Below, in pieces: positions 34,968 through 51,468 of a stretch of DNA of 64,000 nucleotides. The notes under the pieces were generated by a model that saw nothing but the letters and a program-made list of their open reading frames with translations, did no database searches and had not been told where the DNA came from. The translations under genes were made by a program, and so were the position numbers. Where the stretch lies: positions 75,001-139,000 of the forward strand of contig JAWNZC010000366.1 of the NCBI GenBank assembly GCA_035771165.1, in the 5' to 3' direction. The first letter of the stretch is position 1, and every line of letters begins with the position of its first letter. The stretch comes from Paragorgia papillata. Taxonomy: Eukaryota > Cnidaria > Anthozoa > Scleralcyonacea > Coralliidae.

Positions 34968-35154
34968 CCTACTTGGGAGTTACTTCCATACTGTAGTTGA
35001 TAATAAGCAAATTTTGAGGTGTTGCAATGGTATTTTAATTACTGGTTAAAAGGGAAGTTTAAACTAGTTAAATGTGAAGTTTACATTTTTTGCTGATAAG
35101 CAGATCTAATCAATTAAACTAATAATTACATATGCCATACTAGTCATTCAATGT
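33931..35154. other. Non-coding stretch with hairpin and CATA/CA microsatellites
   Basis: It holds a perfect 21-bp inverted repeat (34555-34575 / 34619-34639, ATTATTAGCTATTTCAGACA), a (CATA)n tract about 34856-34922 and a (CA)n tract about 34923-34967. It lies between the KDZ transposase stop codon and the satellite. No gene is supported. Confidence 0.55.
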
Positions 35155-35157
35155 TTA

Positions 35158-35800
35158 CTGCTCATCTGCACAATCTGAATCGTCTTCAGAAAATTCGAGC
35201 AAAACTGATTCCTCTACATCAATCTCATCAACTGAGGTGAAGTCACAAACATCCATTGTATCCAACTCATATGATGCATGCTCAGATTCTATCTTACTAT
35301 TAGGTATTTTATTGATAATCTCTGCTGGCAAGTACTCAAACAGCATTGAGCCTAATAAAAATATCATATTATTTATCTCACTAAGTTCTTTGTTGGCAAT
35401 GACAGTAACTCCTCTTATTAGCTTAGGCTGGTCACCAGAATGTTCAGCTACATAGGTTTCCAGCTCTTCTTTTTTCCCGATGTAGTAGTTGAACAGCCGT
35501 TGAACTTCCAAAAGCAGATGCTCCTGCTCCTCTTTACATCTTTCCAGGAAGTTGTGAAGGTCGATTGCAGCTCTCTTAATGGTAAAGGGTATGTCATCAG
35601 TGAAAGGTTGGCAATTGAAATGGCAGTACCGTTGTGAACTTGGATCTTTAGCTTCATTAAATTGTAGCTCTGCCGGTAAGCCTTCAACCCAGTCTTCTAA
35701 TGAGCTTAATGAGGCATTGTACCGGGTTACAGCTGTTTTAATGGCATTTGTCCTGTGTGTAATCTGCTTTGACAACTTGATTGCTATTGCCTGTCCATCT
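35158..35800 (-). pseudogene. KDZ transposase, last exon
   Basis: The exon encodes the C-terminus: KLSKQITHRTNAIKTAV, then YNASLSSLEDWVEGLP and a long helical segment (LHNFLERCKEEQEHLL), ending in an acidic tail with a stop at 35158. Length and helix-rich make-up fit the KDZ C-terminal region. The exon is open throughout. Confidence 0.75.
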
Positions 35801-36164
35801 ATAAAATTATAAAAAATAAAACATCATTGCTTCATTGATGTATTATAATTAGTTGGATATCATAATTAATTTATTACCTGCATTACAGTATATTGATATA
35901 CTTGTACAATCTTTATTATTTTATTACCTGCATACTTGTTCTTTAAAGAGATCAGAAACATTCTTTCAACTGCTAAGGAATAGGTTGATTCCATAACTGC
36001 CTCCTGTCTTTTCATCTCCAGAGACAGAGCTGCAGCAGTAACTTTTTTTCCTCCAGCTTTCCATCTTCGCAACAGCTTTTGTCTTTTCTCAGTATTTTGT
36101 ATAACCTTCAAGACCCTGAAATTAAACCGAACCACTTAAATTTTTTGCTAACTGTAAAATTGTG

Positions 36165-36720
36165 CACTACAACGTGCACAGAACTCTGCGGCGAGAATAA
36201 TCTGCAAAACATCAAGATTTGACCATATAACTCCTGTGCTATATACCCTGCACTGGTTGCCTATTAAATTTCGCATTAGCTATAAAATACTTATCCTTAC
36301 TTTCAAGGCGATTCATGGCCTGGCGCCTGTATATATTATTAATTTAATAGGTATTAGGGAAAGATCTATATATAGTCTTCGATCTAACAGTGGATTACTC
36401 CTTAATCAACCTAGTGCTAAACTCAGAAAGACATTAGGGGATAGGTCATTTACATCTGCTGCCCCAACACTCTGGAATAAGCTACCGTTACATATTCGTA
36501 ACACGGACAATTTTACAAGTTTTAAGAATATTTTAAAGACTCACTTTTTTAAGATTGCGTTTAATGTTTAAGTAGATTAATTATTTTATATATGTAATTA
36601 GATTAGTTACATTATTTATTTTATATGTCAATATCAATTCCTGTAAAGCGCATTTGATCATATTCAAATGTTAATTTGCGCTATAAAAGTTTTAATTATT
36701 ATTATTATTATCATTATTAT
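36165..36720 (+). pseudogene. 3' end of a LINE (RT C-terminus) in a KDZ intron
   Basis: The plus strand encodes LHWLPIKFRISYKILILTFK, HGLAPVYIINL, GDRSFTSAAPTLWNKLPL and FKNILKTHFFKIAF, the conserved tail of CR1/L2/Rex-type reverse transcriptase proteins. A (ATT)n tract at about 36700-36720 ends it. Only the last ~130 codons remain, the usual 5' truncation. It separates KDZ exons 36801-36869 and 35930-36117. Confidence 0.82.
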
Positions 36721-37563
36721 TACGCTATGCTATACATGTATTATAATGTTATATTATAATTATTATCCACTAAATATAGACACTAAATATTTTCCCTTAC
36801 TTCTTGCTTTTGTTTACCACATCTATTAGCTGGCTATGATCCCCTCCAATATATGCAACCTGTGCCCTGAAGACCAAAAGGTTGTTTTAGCATGTTTGTG
36901 TCCAAGATGGAAGACATTTTTTTTATAAGGGGCTATGTTTGTAGGGGGCAAATATACTACTTTTGGTTATATCGATATTTTAATTTATTACCTTAGTTGA
37001 TACAGGTGAAGCAGGTTTTGCACATATTTTTGTTCCCATGTCAATGCTACTGCCTTTTTTACTAAAAACGAGAAAGCAATTTTAATAGTCATGATTTAAA
37101 ATTGTCTGTATAGAACTTATAAATTATCACTTTCAGTTCTTCGATGAAATAAACTTTTCCTCTTCATTCATCCAATTTTGCACCAATACCGGATCATAAG
37201 AAACTACACAATATATTAATAATGATAATATAGTGTATAAATACTGTACGCATAGTGTCCATGGTGGTTTAAACTACTGTTATACAAAATTATTCTTAAA
37301 GAATATGTAACCCACCAGGTAGCTTGGAAAATAATTCCTGAAGTTGCAAAAGTGTTTTACTTATTAGGTCAGGACATCTTTTGAGTTTTGATAACAATGT
37401 TGGCCCTATAAAACAATTAATTAAAGATAACGTTTTTGACATAACATAATAATTAATGTATGCTGGTGTTATGACTAAAGAATAACTATTGATACACTGT
37501 AAAATGTAAATACATGCACCATATTAAAGTATGTGTACAGATACATATATGTCACTGGATATT

Positions 37564-37755
37564 ACCAAACTGCTGAAACTGACGAGTAGAATAATGTAAC
37601 AAGGCATCAGTTAAGATATCAGTGCGGCGCCCAGCATTCATCTCTTTCGTCATTGAAGAAAAGCCCCTTAAAAATGACCAAAGCCTTTCAATTCCTTCAC
37701 CATTTGTCAACCCATAACCCTTCTGTCTTCTTGGACTAAACTGTATCTGTATTTT
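37564..37755 (-). pseudogene. KDZ transposase exon with the catalytic Glu block
   Basis: The exon carries PRRQKGYGLTNGEGIERLW, SFLRGFSSMTKEM and RRTDILTDALLHY, the most diagnostic KDZ stretch. It ends at QFQQFG with a GTAATA donor. Confidence 0.85.
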
Positions 37756-39059
37756 ATTTAAAATAGAAAAAACATTCTTAATTAGTTGTGACTTGTAATC
37801 ATAATTTTTATAGGGCATATGCATTCAAATATTCCATTTAATAATATTAGTCACTTTTAACATTAGTATAACTGGTGCAGGATTGCGAATTAGGGTAGTG
37901 AATAAAGATATTTGATGCTATTTCAAATTAATGATTGGTCAAGTAGAGTTTTCTCCACTATCTACATGGCTGGAATATTACTTATTAATTAAATACCATT
38001 CTGTAATCAGGCACAACTCAGCAATTAACATTAATATGAGGTACTTCATGTCAGCTGAATTTTTAGGCTCTAGACCTACTGTAGGCCTCCATATTGACAA
38101 AGCTCGCAAAAGCAAAATGCAGCTTGATTGGTTGACATTTTCATTAAAAATACGAAGAGTTCAGTTACCTAAAGTTAATGTAAGGAGTTCATACAAGTAT
38201 ATATTGGAGAAAGCTAGAGTTATTGATAAAGAATAAGAAGGAGCAAAGATGTGAGTCATTTAATACTTTATCTGTCATTATTAATCGTGTTTATACATGT
38301 GTTTACTATTTAGTGTGTTACATGTACATATTTTTCACCAAGTGGTACTATAATAGCTTATAAAATATACAAATACAAGTACCAAACTACAAGTATCAAT
38401 GCTCAAATTGCACACTTCTATACCAATAGGATTGCAGCATTTGATCCTGATTACAGAAGGGTATAATATGATTAATGCTCAAATCGCACAAGTGATAAAA
38501 AAATCGACCAACCGCAAAGTGTGAGGTACATGTGAGACACAAGTATGATTTTAGCATTAATAGCAAGACTGTTCCTAGTTACACGTATTATGGATATAAG
38601 TCCTAAACAGCATACCTGGCATGATGATTTGTGGCCATAACAGTGGAAAATAGGAATAGCGAAACCAACACTATTCAGTATATCTTGCCTTAAATTTCTC
38701 TAAAAAATAAAAACAATTCAACCTCAATATTATCTTAATAATAGTAATCTGGTGACCATGTTAGCCAGAGGAAAATATTAGTATGTGTGAGCCTGAGCTA
38801 ACTTTCGTTTATATAAAGATCTCCTTAAAAAAATATAAAAGTTGTTGTTTTACTTTTTGTTTACCACTACATACCTTTAAATGTGATGTCAGGGTGCAAG
38901 CAATGTCATACATGACATTAATGCCAGTATTTGTGTCAGTATTGCTGAGTAGACGCTGCAGCTCATACACGTTAAGTTAAGTCAACCTTAAGTTATGCCA
39001 GTAACCTTAAGTTATGCCACTACTACTATGAATGTAAGCAATTCTGTAAGAGGTTTAAA

Positions 39060-42401
<3,342 letters not shown>

Positions 42402-42811
42402 GAGTATGCAATCCTATGACAAAAATATTGTTAATACACAACTAGTTGCTGATAATAAAATACATGTGGTATTAGTATAAAAACAAAGAATATCATAATT
42501 AATATTAATATTAAAGTATTAAAGTAAAGTAACCTTTCCCCATGCTTAATATTTGTAAATCCCTTGGGAATGTCATGTCGGCAAACACGCCCAAAAACAC
42601 CTTTCTCATCATAAAGCTTGTTTTTCCCTTTTGACCTGATCATGTTGTTCACTTCTCCAGCTTTGAACTCATGGCAGTCCTAAAATTATGCAAAAGCTAC
42701 AATTACTAACTGAGTTTGTCAGAAAGCTAGTGGTTTGGAAAGTAGATGTAGACAAGTACAGTAAGTTCAGGAGTTACTGTAGGCTACAGTACTAAATTGC
42801 CTTTACTCACA

Positions 42812-42988
42812 GTTTCAGCTTGTTTTGCACTTGATGTATAACTGTCAACAAATTCATCAACATCGTTTTGATCAGCAAACTTTGTCATAGAGTGCCTTGG
42901 GAGACATGAACTTTTGCCGGAAGACTTTTTTCTCACTAGACCAAAGCAACCATCCATTGATTCTATTATTGTCCCAGTTTCACCTAGC
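42812..42988 (-). pseudogene. KDZ transposase exon with the first catalytic Asp
   Basis: ETGTIIESMDGCFGLVRKKS and the following CLPRHSMTKFADQNDVDEF and VDSYTSS match the KDZ core entry block. It is bounded by an acceptor CAG and a GTGAGT donor. The upstream exon (43168-43088) has KNPCPLCPK just before its GTAAAT donor. Confidence 0.82.
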
Positions 42989-43389
42989 TGCAAATTATGA
43001 AGTGTACAGTGAATGAAAAGCTTAAAAACATACAATGATATGCAGTAATTGTAAAGAAATGAGTGGCATAATCCCAGTACATTTACCTTTGGACAAAGTG
43101 GACATGGGTTTTTTGCCCGGACTTGTTCGACGAAAGGGAAGCCATTTCTCAACAAATACTGGTGATACCTTAAAGTGGATACATGCTGGCCACTTATTTT
43201 ATAAATACTAATTATATTTTTTGACTGTTACTACCCTGTTACTAAGGACATGGTTAAGAAGCTTGGAAAAAAATACATGAAATTTACCGAAATTCATCAA
43301 ATGAATCACTGTTCAGTGTTGAATAAATGTTCTTTGCCTGCAGTAAGAAAGATGGTGATTCAGTACATGTATGTATGTATGTATGTATA

Positions 43390-43398
43390 TATATATAT

Positions 43399-43440
<42 letters not shown>
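43390..43440 (+). repeat. (TA)n microsatellite
   Basis: Two TA-rich runs separated by CATG. A longer TA tract with TTCTCATA interruptions lies at about 43840-43925. Both are in a KDZ intron. Confidence 0.9.
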
Positions 43441-43443
<3 letters not shown>

Positions 43444-43558
43444 AAACTAGCAAATATTGGTTATAGCACAATCAAAACATTTCCATATCATGCACATACA
43501 GTAGTGTACTGTATGACAGTATCAGTTGAAATAAAGTTTTGTGGAAAATACATCATAC

Positions 43559-43782
43559 CCATGTTGGTAAAATTAAAGATTTAGTTAGGATTCCAAGTGC
43601 ATCGCAGAACTTTCTCAGTGAAACATGACATTCCAGAAGAAGGGTCTCAGCTAGCTTCATCAATTTAAAATGGAATGCAATGGTAGGGCGTGCAGTACTG
43701 CCTGGCCATAATTTCAGTTTCACTAATGTGACTGCATCTTCCTCGCAATCACAAAACAGGATTTGCTTTTGATGTTGACATC
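43559..43782 (-). pseudogene. KDZ transposase exon, CxC / LWPG block
   Basis: It carries CQHQKQILFCDCEEDAV, then LVKLKLWPGSTARPTIAFHF and LLECHVSLRKFCDAL, the N-terminal zinc-and-strand region shared by KDZ proteins. It joins exon 2 (..ICIDQYG) in phase across the Academ insertion. Confidence 0.85.
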
Positions 43783-43840
43783 CTACAAATGTTGTTGAGA
43801 AAAGCAATGTAATTAGTTACAAACACTGTAGTTCGATACA

Positions 43841-43896
<56 letters not shown>

Positions 43897-44390
43897 TCAT
43901 ATATATATATATATATTCTCATATATATTCTGTCTGACGAAGAGCCTTTGCTCAAAATGTTAGGAATCTATGTTCAATAATTTTGGTAGTACTCAATTTT
44001 GAGCCCAATGTGACAAAACATTTATGTCAAGAATTCAATATTGGGTGAGACTTGAGGTCGAGCCTAATATTCCAAGTCGAGACTTAAATATTTTGTAATA
44101 TTGGGCAAAGATGAATGCAATACATGTAGGTGATTTATTATATCGAACAAGATATCTTAACACAAAGATGATCTTGTCCAAAATGTTGCTGTCCTACATC
44201 ATAATATATTAGTAGGCCTGTTAAGATGCCAATTTTATGCAAATCCTTCAAATCATGATCACAAGCGGAGACTTGGCACAATGATAGATTAATATGTCAG
44301 GAATATGGAATGGAAGGGTTGCCCAAAATTTGAGCAGGGAAAAGTGCTCATTTCGGACGTCAAAATGTCCGACATGAGCGATTTCTGATA

Positions 44391-45226
44391 TATGACAAAT
44401 ACATCACCTAATTGACGATTTTAAAGCAAAATTCAGCCTTATACGAATCCACAATAACTGAGTTATTCAGACTATCTGTTATACGTTCTGAATAGCAAAA
44501 AAAATTCACGAGAATACATCAAAATAACATGTAGACAACATATATGTGCAGCAGTGCGACCTTTGATACTTCGAACAACGTTAAAATTTCACTCTGATAT
44601 GTGAAATCCATCATCCAATTCCACCAAAATAAATTACTTAACTCACCTTGTGATTGTTAAAATACAATTTCTCTATCTTTTCCGCGTTTATATGGTATTT
44701 CTAGTGCTGTGTAAATGTTTTAAAAACCGACAGCCATGATGAAAGATGCAAGCGCCATTTTGAATATTAAGTGTTTGAAGTTGCGTTTACTCCCATGAGT
44801 CCCTGATTGCTCCCTAAATCCCTCTATGGCCAAAATATCGACTTTTTGAAATTGTTTCAGATTTTTTACAGTTCTTTATATATATAGTCTTATAAATTGA
44901 AACTCATATTCTCGTATGATGTAAAGTTGCAAGGTAATGTATATATTATAATGTCTAAGTTTTCAGTTTGTTTGTAGTTAAGCTGTCTTTTGCACCTTTG
45001 CTAAACTTTTTAAAACTTTTTTGTAATTTAATTACTAACTTGTCCAAATATATTCAATAGTTCAAAATTTTTCTTTTATTAATTTTTATGGTTTTACTGC
45101 TCTTTTTTTGTAATTCGTTTTAATATTTTTTTGCATAAATTTAGGACTTGGGTGGCACTTATTTACTCATTTTAATTTATTGTTTTGAAACATTTTCCTT
45201 TTTTATTGCAATCGATAAATAGATAA
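44391..45226. other. 5' region of the Academ-like element
   Basis: AT-rich, no ORF of note. It is probably the promoter and leader of the transposase gene that starts at 45227. Confidence 0.5.
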
Positions 45227-48200
45227 ATGGATTGGAGTATATGCGCTCTGTGTCAACGTGATGGGCAGAATCTCGTTGTACCATCTGCAAATTTAAATCC
45301 AAACGTATGTGGATATTCCGCATTAGCAAGGAACATAGATGCCTTTACTAACGAGGGTCTACCACTACCAAACAAGATCACCGTTGCTTTAACAGATCTG
45401 AAAGGTGATACAAATGTTGCTGATAACCTGAAATCAAATAAAGCCCAGTGGCATAAGGGATGCCAGGCAGAATTGGCACCTTCAAAGCTTAAGCGTGCTT
45501 TAGAATCAGCTGCAAATAATAAGCGTAAAACTGCAACACTCCCTGTCGATGCACCATCTAAAAGAAACGCGTTCCAGCTTAGATGCCAAAACACAATTGC
45601 AATCTTGTCTGTGCTTATTTTGCAATGAACCAGGGGTATTAACAGCAGAATATATAAAGTTGAAACATCCTCCTGCTTGGCATAAACGAATGTGTAAAGT
45701 TCATACTGATAACTGTGATGACTTTGTTAGAAAGGCTGCCGCTGAGATGGGAGATGCGTTGCTACTAGCCAAGCTATCTGAGGGTAACTTATTTGCAAGA
45801 GATGCTTGCTACCACTATCAATGTATGGCAGAATTCAGAAACAGATATCGGGCATTTCTGACATCCGAAAATCCCGACACTACTAGGATGAAAGACCTTG
45901 AAAGCTCGGTACTAGCTGAAACAATGATGTATATTGAAGAAAGTCTTGCAGCGAGTACATACACTGATGTAGCGACATCAATAAAATTGTCTGACATAAG
46001 AAAGTTTTATGATAGCAGTTTAGCTAGGATGATTGGCAAGGAAAGTAATGTGAATGTTACACGGCTTAAAGATAAGATCCTCAACTTAGACAGCGACCTG
46101 CAAGCTGTTTCTGATAAGAAAGAAATCTATATCTCGTACAAAGATGCTTTGGCTGCCGCTTTGAAATATGCGAGTCGATCTGAAGCTAATGATGTAATGG
46201 GTCTTTGTCGGCTTGGCAGAAAAATCAAAGCTGAGCTAGCTGATAGGAAACAAACATTTAATGGTCACTTCGAAGAAAATTGCCAAGAACAGTCAGTGTC
46301 TCCCACATTTTTGTCGTTAATGTATATGCTGACTGGGTTTGAAAGCACAGATGATGTAGAATCGTCCAAGTTGTCTCCTGCCTTAGTCTTGGCTCAGCTG
46401 CTCGCCTTTAACTCAGCTAAAAACAGGACATCAACTGGAGCCTTTCGTAATAATGCAGATCATGAAACACCAGTAGCCATATATATAGCATTTCTTATCC
46501 ATTCAAAGACTAGAAGCGAGGACCTGGTGAATAGACTTCACTCTCTTGGGCTATGTATCTCATATGACCGCCTTTCAACTTTATCAACATATCTAGGCAA
46601 CAGTGTTATCGATCAGTGTGAAAAAGATGGACTGGTATGTCCTAGCTCATTGAGATGCAATCTTTTCACTACACAGGCTGTTGACAATATCGACCATAAC
46701 CCAAGCTCCAGAACAGCGAAAGACTCGTGGCATGGCACTGCCATATCTACCTCTCAACATCTCTTAGACAATGATGATGGATCTATTCGGCAGCAGAAGT
46801 TACAGAAGGACAAACTACAATCAAAATTATTAAAGCAGCTTCCTGCAGAATACACTACAATTTCGCCATATGTCCTGAAGAAGAAAGACATAGTCACGCC
46901 CACGAAAGCTGGAGCAAGTCAGGAAGTGAGTATTGCATTATCCTATGCTTCATACAAACGTGGTGGATTCAGTGTCGGCCGCGGTGACGGCTGTATCATT
47001 AAAATCAATCTTAGGCTGTACACAACAACCTTTGCTTCAAAACGTTGAATTTATTCTTCTTGTTACATATATCATATTACATATTTTTATTTAACCACTT
47101 TCATTAAATCTATATTACTTGCAATTTAGTGGACACTCCAAAGTGATACTGTAGACTCGACTTCAGCCGATGAACCATGGATGGACAGTGTTCTTCAATC
47201 AATATTGAATAATAATGAATACCTGATTACTGATGAACGAAAACTGACATGGTAAGCTTTAGCGTTAATTAAAATGTATCCTCTCATCAATAGTTCTACA
47301 ACAATAAAATTAATTATTACGAGTTTGGTTTTACCAACACCTTGTTATACTTGCAGGTCTGCATACCACTCGTCTATGATGGAAAACACACTTACTGCCA
47401 AAACCATCACTGCCCTACTCCCATTGTTTCGTGAACACGCCAACACCCCAGCAATGATTCATCATGCCATGTTGCTCATTAAGAAACAAACAGCGTTTTT
47501 GAACCCTGGTAAGTAGCCTAATGATCTTGTTAGTGTGGTTGATTTGGGAACAAGTTCAGTTCGGAGATCCTCATATCAACACACGTTAAAGGATGGGGAA
47601 ATGACAAATTAAACATGTAACATTTTATTAAAGAATATTGCATTTTCTTATTCACCAGGTCAGACACCCGTGATGACAGTTGATCAGCCGTTGTATGCTC
47701 TGGGAAAGCAGATTCAGTGGACCAAGCCGGGAGACATTGACGATAACCATTTCCTTGTCATGATGGGTGATCTGCACATAGAGATGACATTCATGAAATG
47801 CTTAGGTAAGAGATTGCAAAAGAACATCGTCATTAATTATTCGTTGAATCACGACAGCTTCGTTACGAATTAGTAGACACAAATAAACTAACAATTTGGA
47901 TTTAAACTTGTTTGTGCCTACTAATTATTGACGAAGTGTCTATGCTCGTCGAAATCAGTCTTCTCATTACAGATTGTGGCGATTCAACCCAAGATTGCTG
48001 TTTTTAAACACCGCGGCTGACGCTGGACCACCGTAGCTTGCAGATGTATTTTAACATAGTTGCGATCGTTTTCAGGTGATTGGCTCAATGGAGGTGGTTG
48101 GGTTCATTTGCTGGTGTTATCGAAAGTAGCCACGCCAGGGAAGGCCAATGCAATGCTAACTGCTTCCTCCAACATCACATTTTGTCGTTATCTCCATCAA

Positions 48201-50607
48201 GTTACAGTATGTGTCCTATATCAACACAAGAAGGATGCATATAAGTTGTATTGCAACTCGACAGCGACCCCGGTACCTGAGGCTGAATGGTCCAGCGCAA
48301 ACCTAAAACATCCTATGTTCAAATACTGGTCGACCACACTAAAGATGGAGCTGATCTTGCTGCAGTTTGTCAAAGCCATAAGATCGGCAGATTTCAACAT
48401 GTATGTGAATGCCTTGCAGATGATAGCAGCATGGATGTTCAGTCTCGACCACTATAACTACGCTCGATGGTTGCCAGTGCATATATATAGTATGGTCACA
48501 CTCAAAGATATTCACCCAGATGTATACGAACAGTTTACATATGGCTTCTTCACAGCGCAGAAGTCGAACCGGAAGTTCTCCCACATAGGATTAGACCATA
48601 ACCACGAACAAATCAACGCAAAAATCAAAGGTGTAGGGGGAGCCATCGGCCTTACGGAAAACGACGCGTCTCTTGCAAAGTGGCTCATCGCAGGGCCCGA
48701 GGTTTCGCGCGTGGTAGAGGAATTTGAGGAGAAGAACAGGCTATCAGAGTCAAGCAAAGTTCGAGAACACCACGATTCCAACGCATCTGCGCAGAGACAT
48801 TTTACATCGGACGTAAAAAGAATGTACGACGCGTTAGCGGAGTTGGGAAATCCATTTATAGATGACAGTACGGACCTTTTCGCATTAGATACAAAGCTAG
48901 TTCCAGGAACAGAGGCTGTTAAGCACCTATATGCTGTTGAAACGATTGGCCAAGAACAGTTCAAATCCTACATGGACACTCGCATACTGAAAAACGACAA
49001 CCCTATTTCAGATACCATCGTTAAAAACAACATGCAAATCTTCAAATGTGTTAAGGCAAGAAAAGCAACAAAGAAAGACGCACAGCTGAAAACGGCGAGA
49101 AGTGATGCTGCCTTGTACTCGAAGTTATTTATCGCTTGTCAAAATAGAGATGGAGACCTCGAGCAATTTTTCTCCCACGAAAACCAAGGAGCACCCCCTA
49201 GCCTTTCCGAGAATGGCAATTTAAGACCAGCAAAGAACAAGTCGGGTATTTATTTTTTTCTCAATGATTTAATACGATCGAACATAGCCCTGTGATATGA
49301 TATCCAAAATTATATATCTAATAACCATTATTCATTTATTTGCAGGTATTATAGAGCCAATTTTGGTCGTAGAACATACGGAACGCAATGAATCACCAGC
49401 GGTAGATGCTAAAGTGCTTGACGGACCGGCTATAGTAAATATGCTGAGGCCAAATGATTGCAAGACATTCGCGGATTACATATCGAGTGTCATCCAGCCT
49501 TACATAGAGCTTCATCTGAGGTCAGCTGCACGACTAGATTTGGTATTTGATAGGTACTTTAAAGATAGTTTAAAGTCTGGTACACGATCAAACCGTGGTT
49601 CTGGTGTGAGAAGGCTCGTGAAACCAAATGGGAGTATGCCAAACAATTGGTCAACGTTCCTTCGGTGCGACGAAAACAAGACAGAACTGTTCCCGCTCAT
49701 TGTCAAATCACTCACCGAGAACATTGACTGTGCACATGGAGTGTTCGTAGGGTCTCTAGAAGACGGGGCAGTTTCAAACCAAGATATAGATCTCGAGCCA
49801 TTGATGCCATGCAACATCGAAGAGGCAGACGAGCGTATGTTTGTACATGTCAGAAATGCTGCCGAAGAATGTCCCCGTATTCTGGTCAAGACCGTGGATA
49901 GTGATGTTGTTGTGATTGCTCTTTCCGCTTTCCACAGAATACCCGGCCTCCAGGAGTTGTGGCTCGAGTTTGGGGTGGGGAAGCATTTGAAGTTCATACC
50001 TATTCACGAAATTGCCAATTCACTCGGACCCCAAACCTCAACCGCTTACCTCTTCTTACACTCGTTTAGTGGCTGCGATACCACCTCTTCACTTCACGGG
50101 AAGGGTAAGAAATCGTTTAGTGAAACTTGGAAGAAGATGGCCAGTGCAACACCGGTATTCGAGAAAATGGCAACATCTCCGAGAGAGATAAGTCAAGCCG
50201 ACAGAGACATTATAGAACAGTTTGTTGTTGTCCTGTATTGCAAAGCATTTGATGGTATCAAGGTGAACGAGGCGAGGCGATACCTATTTGCAAGTAGAGG
50301 AAAGGCCATTGAGAATATCCCTCCAACAGCTGCGGCGTTGAACGAACATGTCAAGCGATCAGTTTTACAAGCGCAGAAGTGGTACAAATGTCTCGAAGCC
50401 CACAGAATTGAACTGGATCCAGTGAATTGGGGATGGATGAAGGAGGATGATGAATTCATACCGGTTTGGAGTATTCTGCCGGACGTTTCGAGTGTGACCA
50501 AAGCGCTCATTTCTTGTGGATGCACCAATTGTGTTGCAGCGAGATGCAAATGCAGAAAGAGTGGGCTAAAGTGTACCGACCTATGCTGTTGTCGGGCTAA
50601 ATGTTAA
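45227..50607 (+). pseudogene. Academ-like transposase gene, six exons
   Basis: Exons on the plus strand: 45227-46925 (with a frame change near 45580), about 47130-47252, 47357-47509, 47660-47804, 48076-49240 and 49346-50607, about 1,400 residues, all with GT-AG edges. The N-terminus has two Cys/His clusters (ICALC..WHKGC; CLFCNEPG..WHKRMCKVH). The middle has DNIDHNPSSRTAKDSWHG and YARWLPVHIYSM, FSHIGLDHNHEQINAKIKG, GAIGLTENDASLAKWLIAGP. The C-terminal third has IEEADERMFVHVRNA, VKTVDSDVVVIAL and HSFSGCDTTSSLHGKG, a motif order like XPG/FEN nucleases, then a CXC-type Cys-rich end (CGCTNCVAARCKCRKSG). The transposase would cut the TIRs of the 6.9-kb element. The exon-1 frame change suggests this copy is inactive. 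Academ assignment is from memory of the family. Confidence 0.78.
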
Positions 50608-51468
50608 ATAGGGACTAGCTTTGCAGTTTGCATAGAAGATCACTACATGTTAGTTATGTTTGGTTTATTGCCTATAACTACATTCACTGGTAGGCAAAAT
50701 GCTCATCGAGGGTCATATGGTTCCAAAATTGATTAAAAAAATCTAGGAACGTTTTTGTTTTTAATGTTCTGGAGCGAAGAGCCTGGGTACGAGTTTGAAA
50801 CTAGGTCCATTTATCGGCCTCTGTTAGTTCAATTTATATGTTTTGAGATTGGTTGAAGTACTAACTATATATATGTAATGTGTTAAAGTGATTACAGTGG
50901 TAATTAAGTTGATGACGTCATTTAACTGACGTCATCGGTCGGCCATCTTGGATTCCGCCATCTTAGATTTTTTACGTCCGAAATGAGCACTTTTCCCTGC
51001 TCAAATTTTGGGCAACCCTTCCATTCCATATTCTTGACATCATAATCTATCATTGTGCCAAGTTTCTGCTTGTGATCACGATTTGAAGGATTGTTTTGGC
51101 TAACATGCCTACTATATGGACTGCCACATGATGCTAATAGCGACAATTGATTGGTGGATTATATGTGAGGGTATAATAAACATATCGATTAAATAGTAAT
51201 CTTACCATATTGATCAATGCAGATGATATTTCTGTATTGAGCAGATGCATGGGCAGTTTTGTTGATGACTTCTGGCAATTATCATATGATTTGGAAAGTA
51301 TGGCAGTAAACAACCGTCCTGTATGGCCAAGTAAAAAGACATTTGTTTAGTTATTTATAACACGTGCACCCAGCAACACAAGTTCAACTATATAAGTTAT
51401 AACTCGTACACAGTCCACACAGATACAGTTTGTTGATGATAAATTGACATTTAACGGCAATTCCTCAC

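Larger units (their letters stand above)
44210..51114 (+). mobile_element. Academ-like DNA transposon, 6.9 kb, TSD TAT
   Basis: The ends TAGTAGGCCTGTTAAGATG and its inverted counterpart ..CATGCCTACTA carry ~180-bp inverted repeats (44210-44390 / 50935-51114), including TCCTTCAAATCATGATCACA and GAATATGGAATGGAAGGG. TAT flanks both sides (44207-44209, 51115-51117). The intact paralogue of the target at 18405-18730 shows the split sequence as one block, which confirms the insertion and the 3-bp duplication. The element carries one intron-containing gene in plus orientation (45227-50607). Short 3-bp duplication and an XPG/FEN-like nuclease domain both fit the Academ superfamily. Confidence 0.82.

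Noticed and set aside
37931..38236. 101-residue plus-strand ORF in a KDZ intron
   Set aside because: Antisense to the transposase gene, no recognised motif, no supporting signals.
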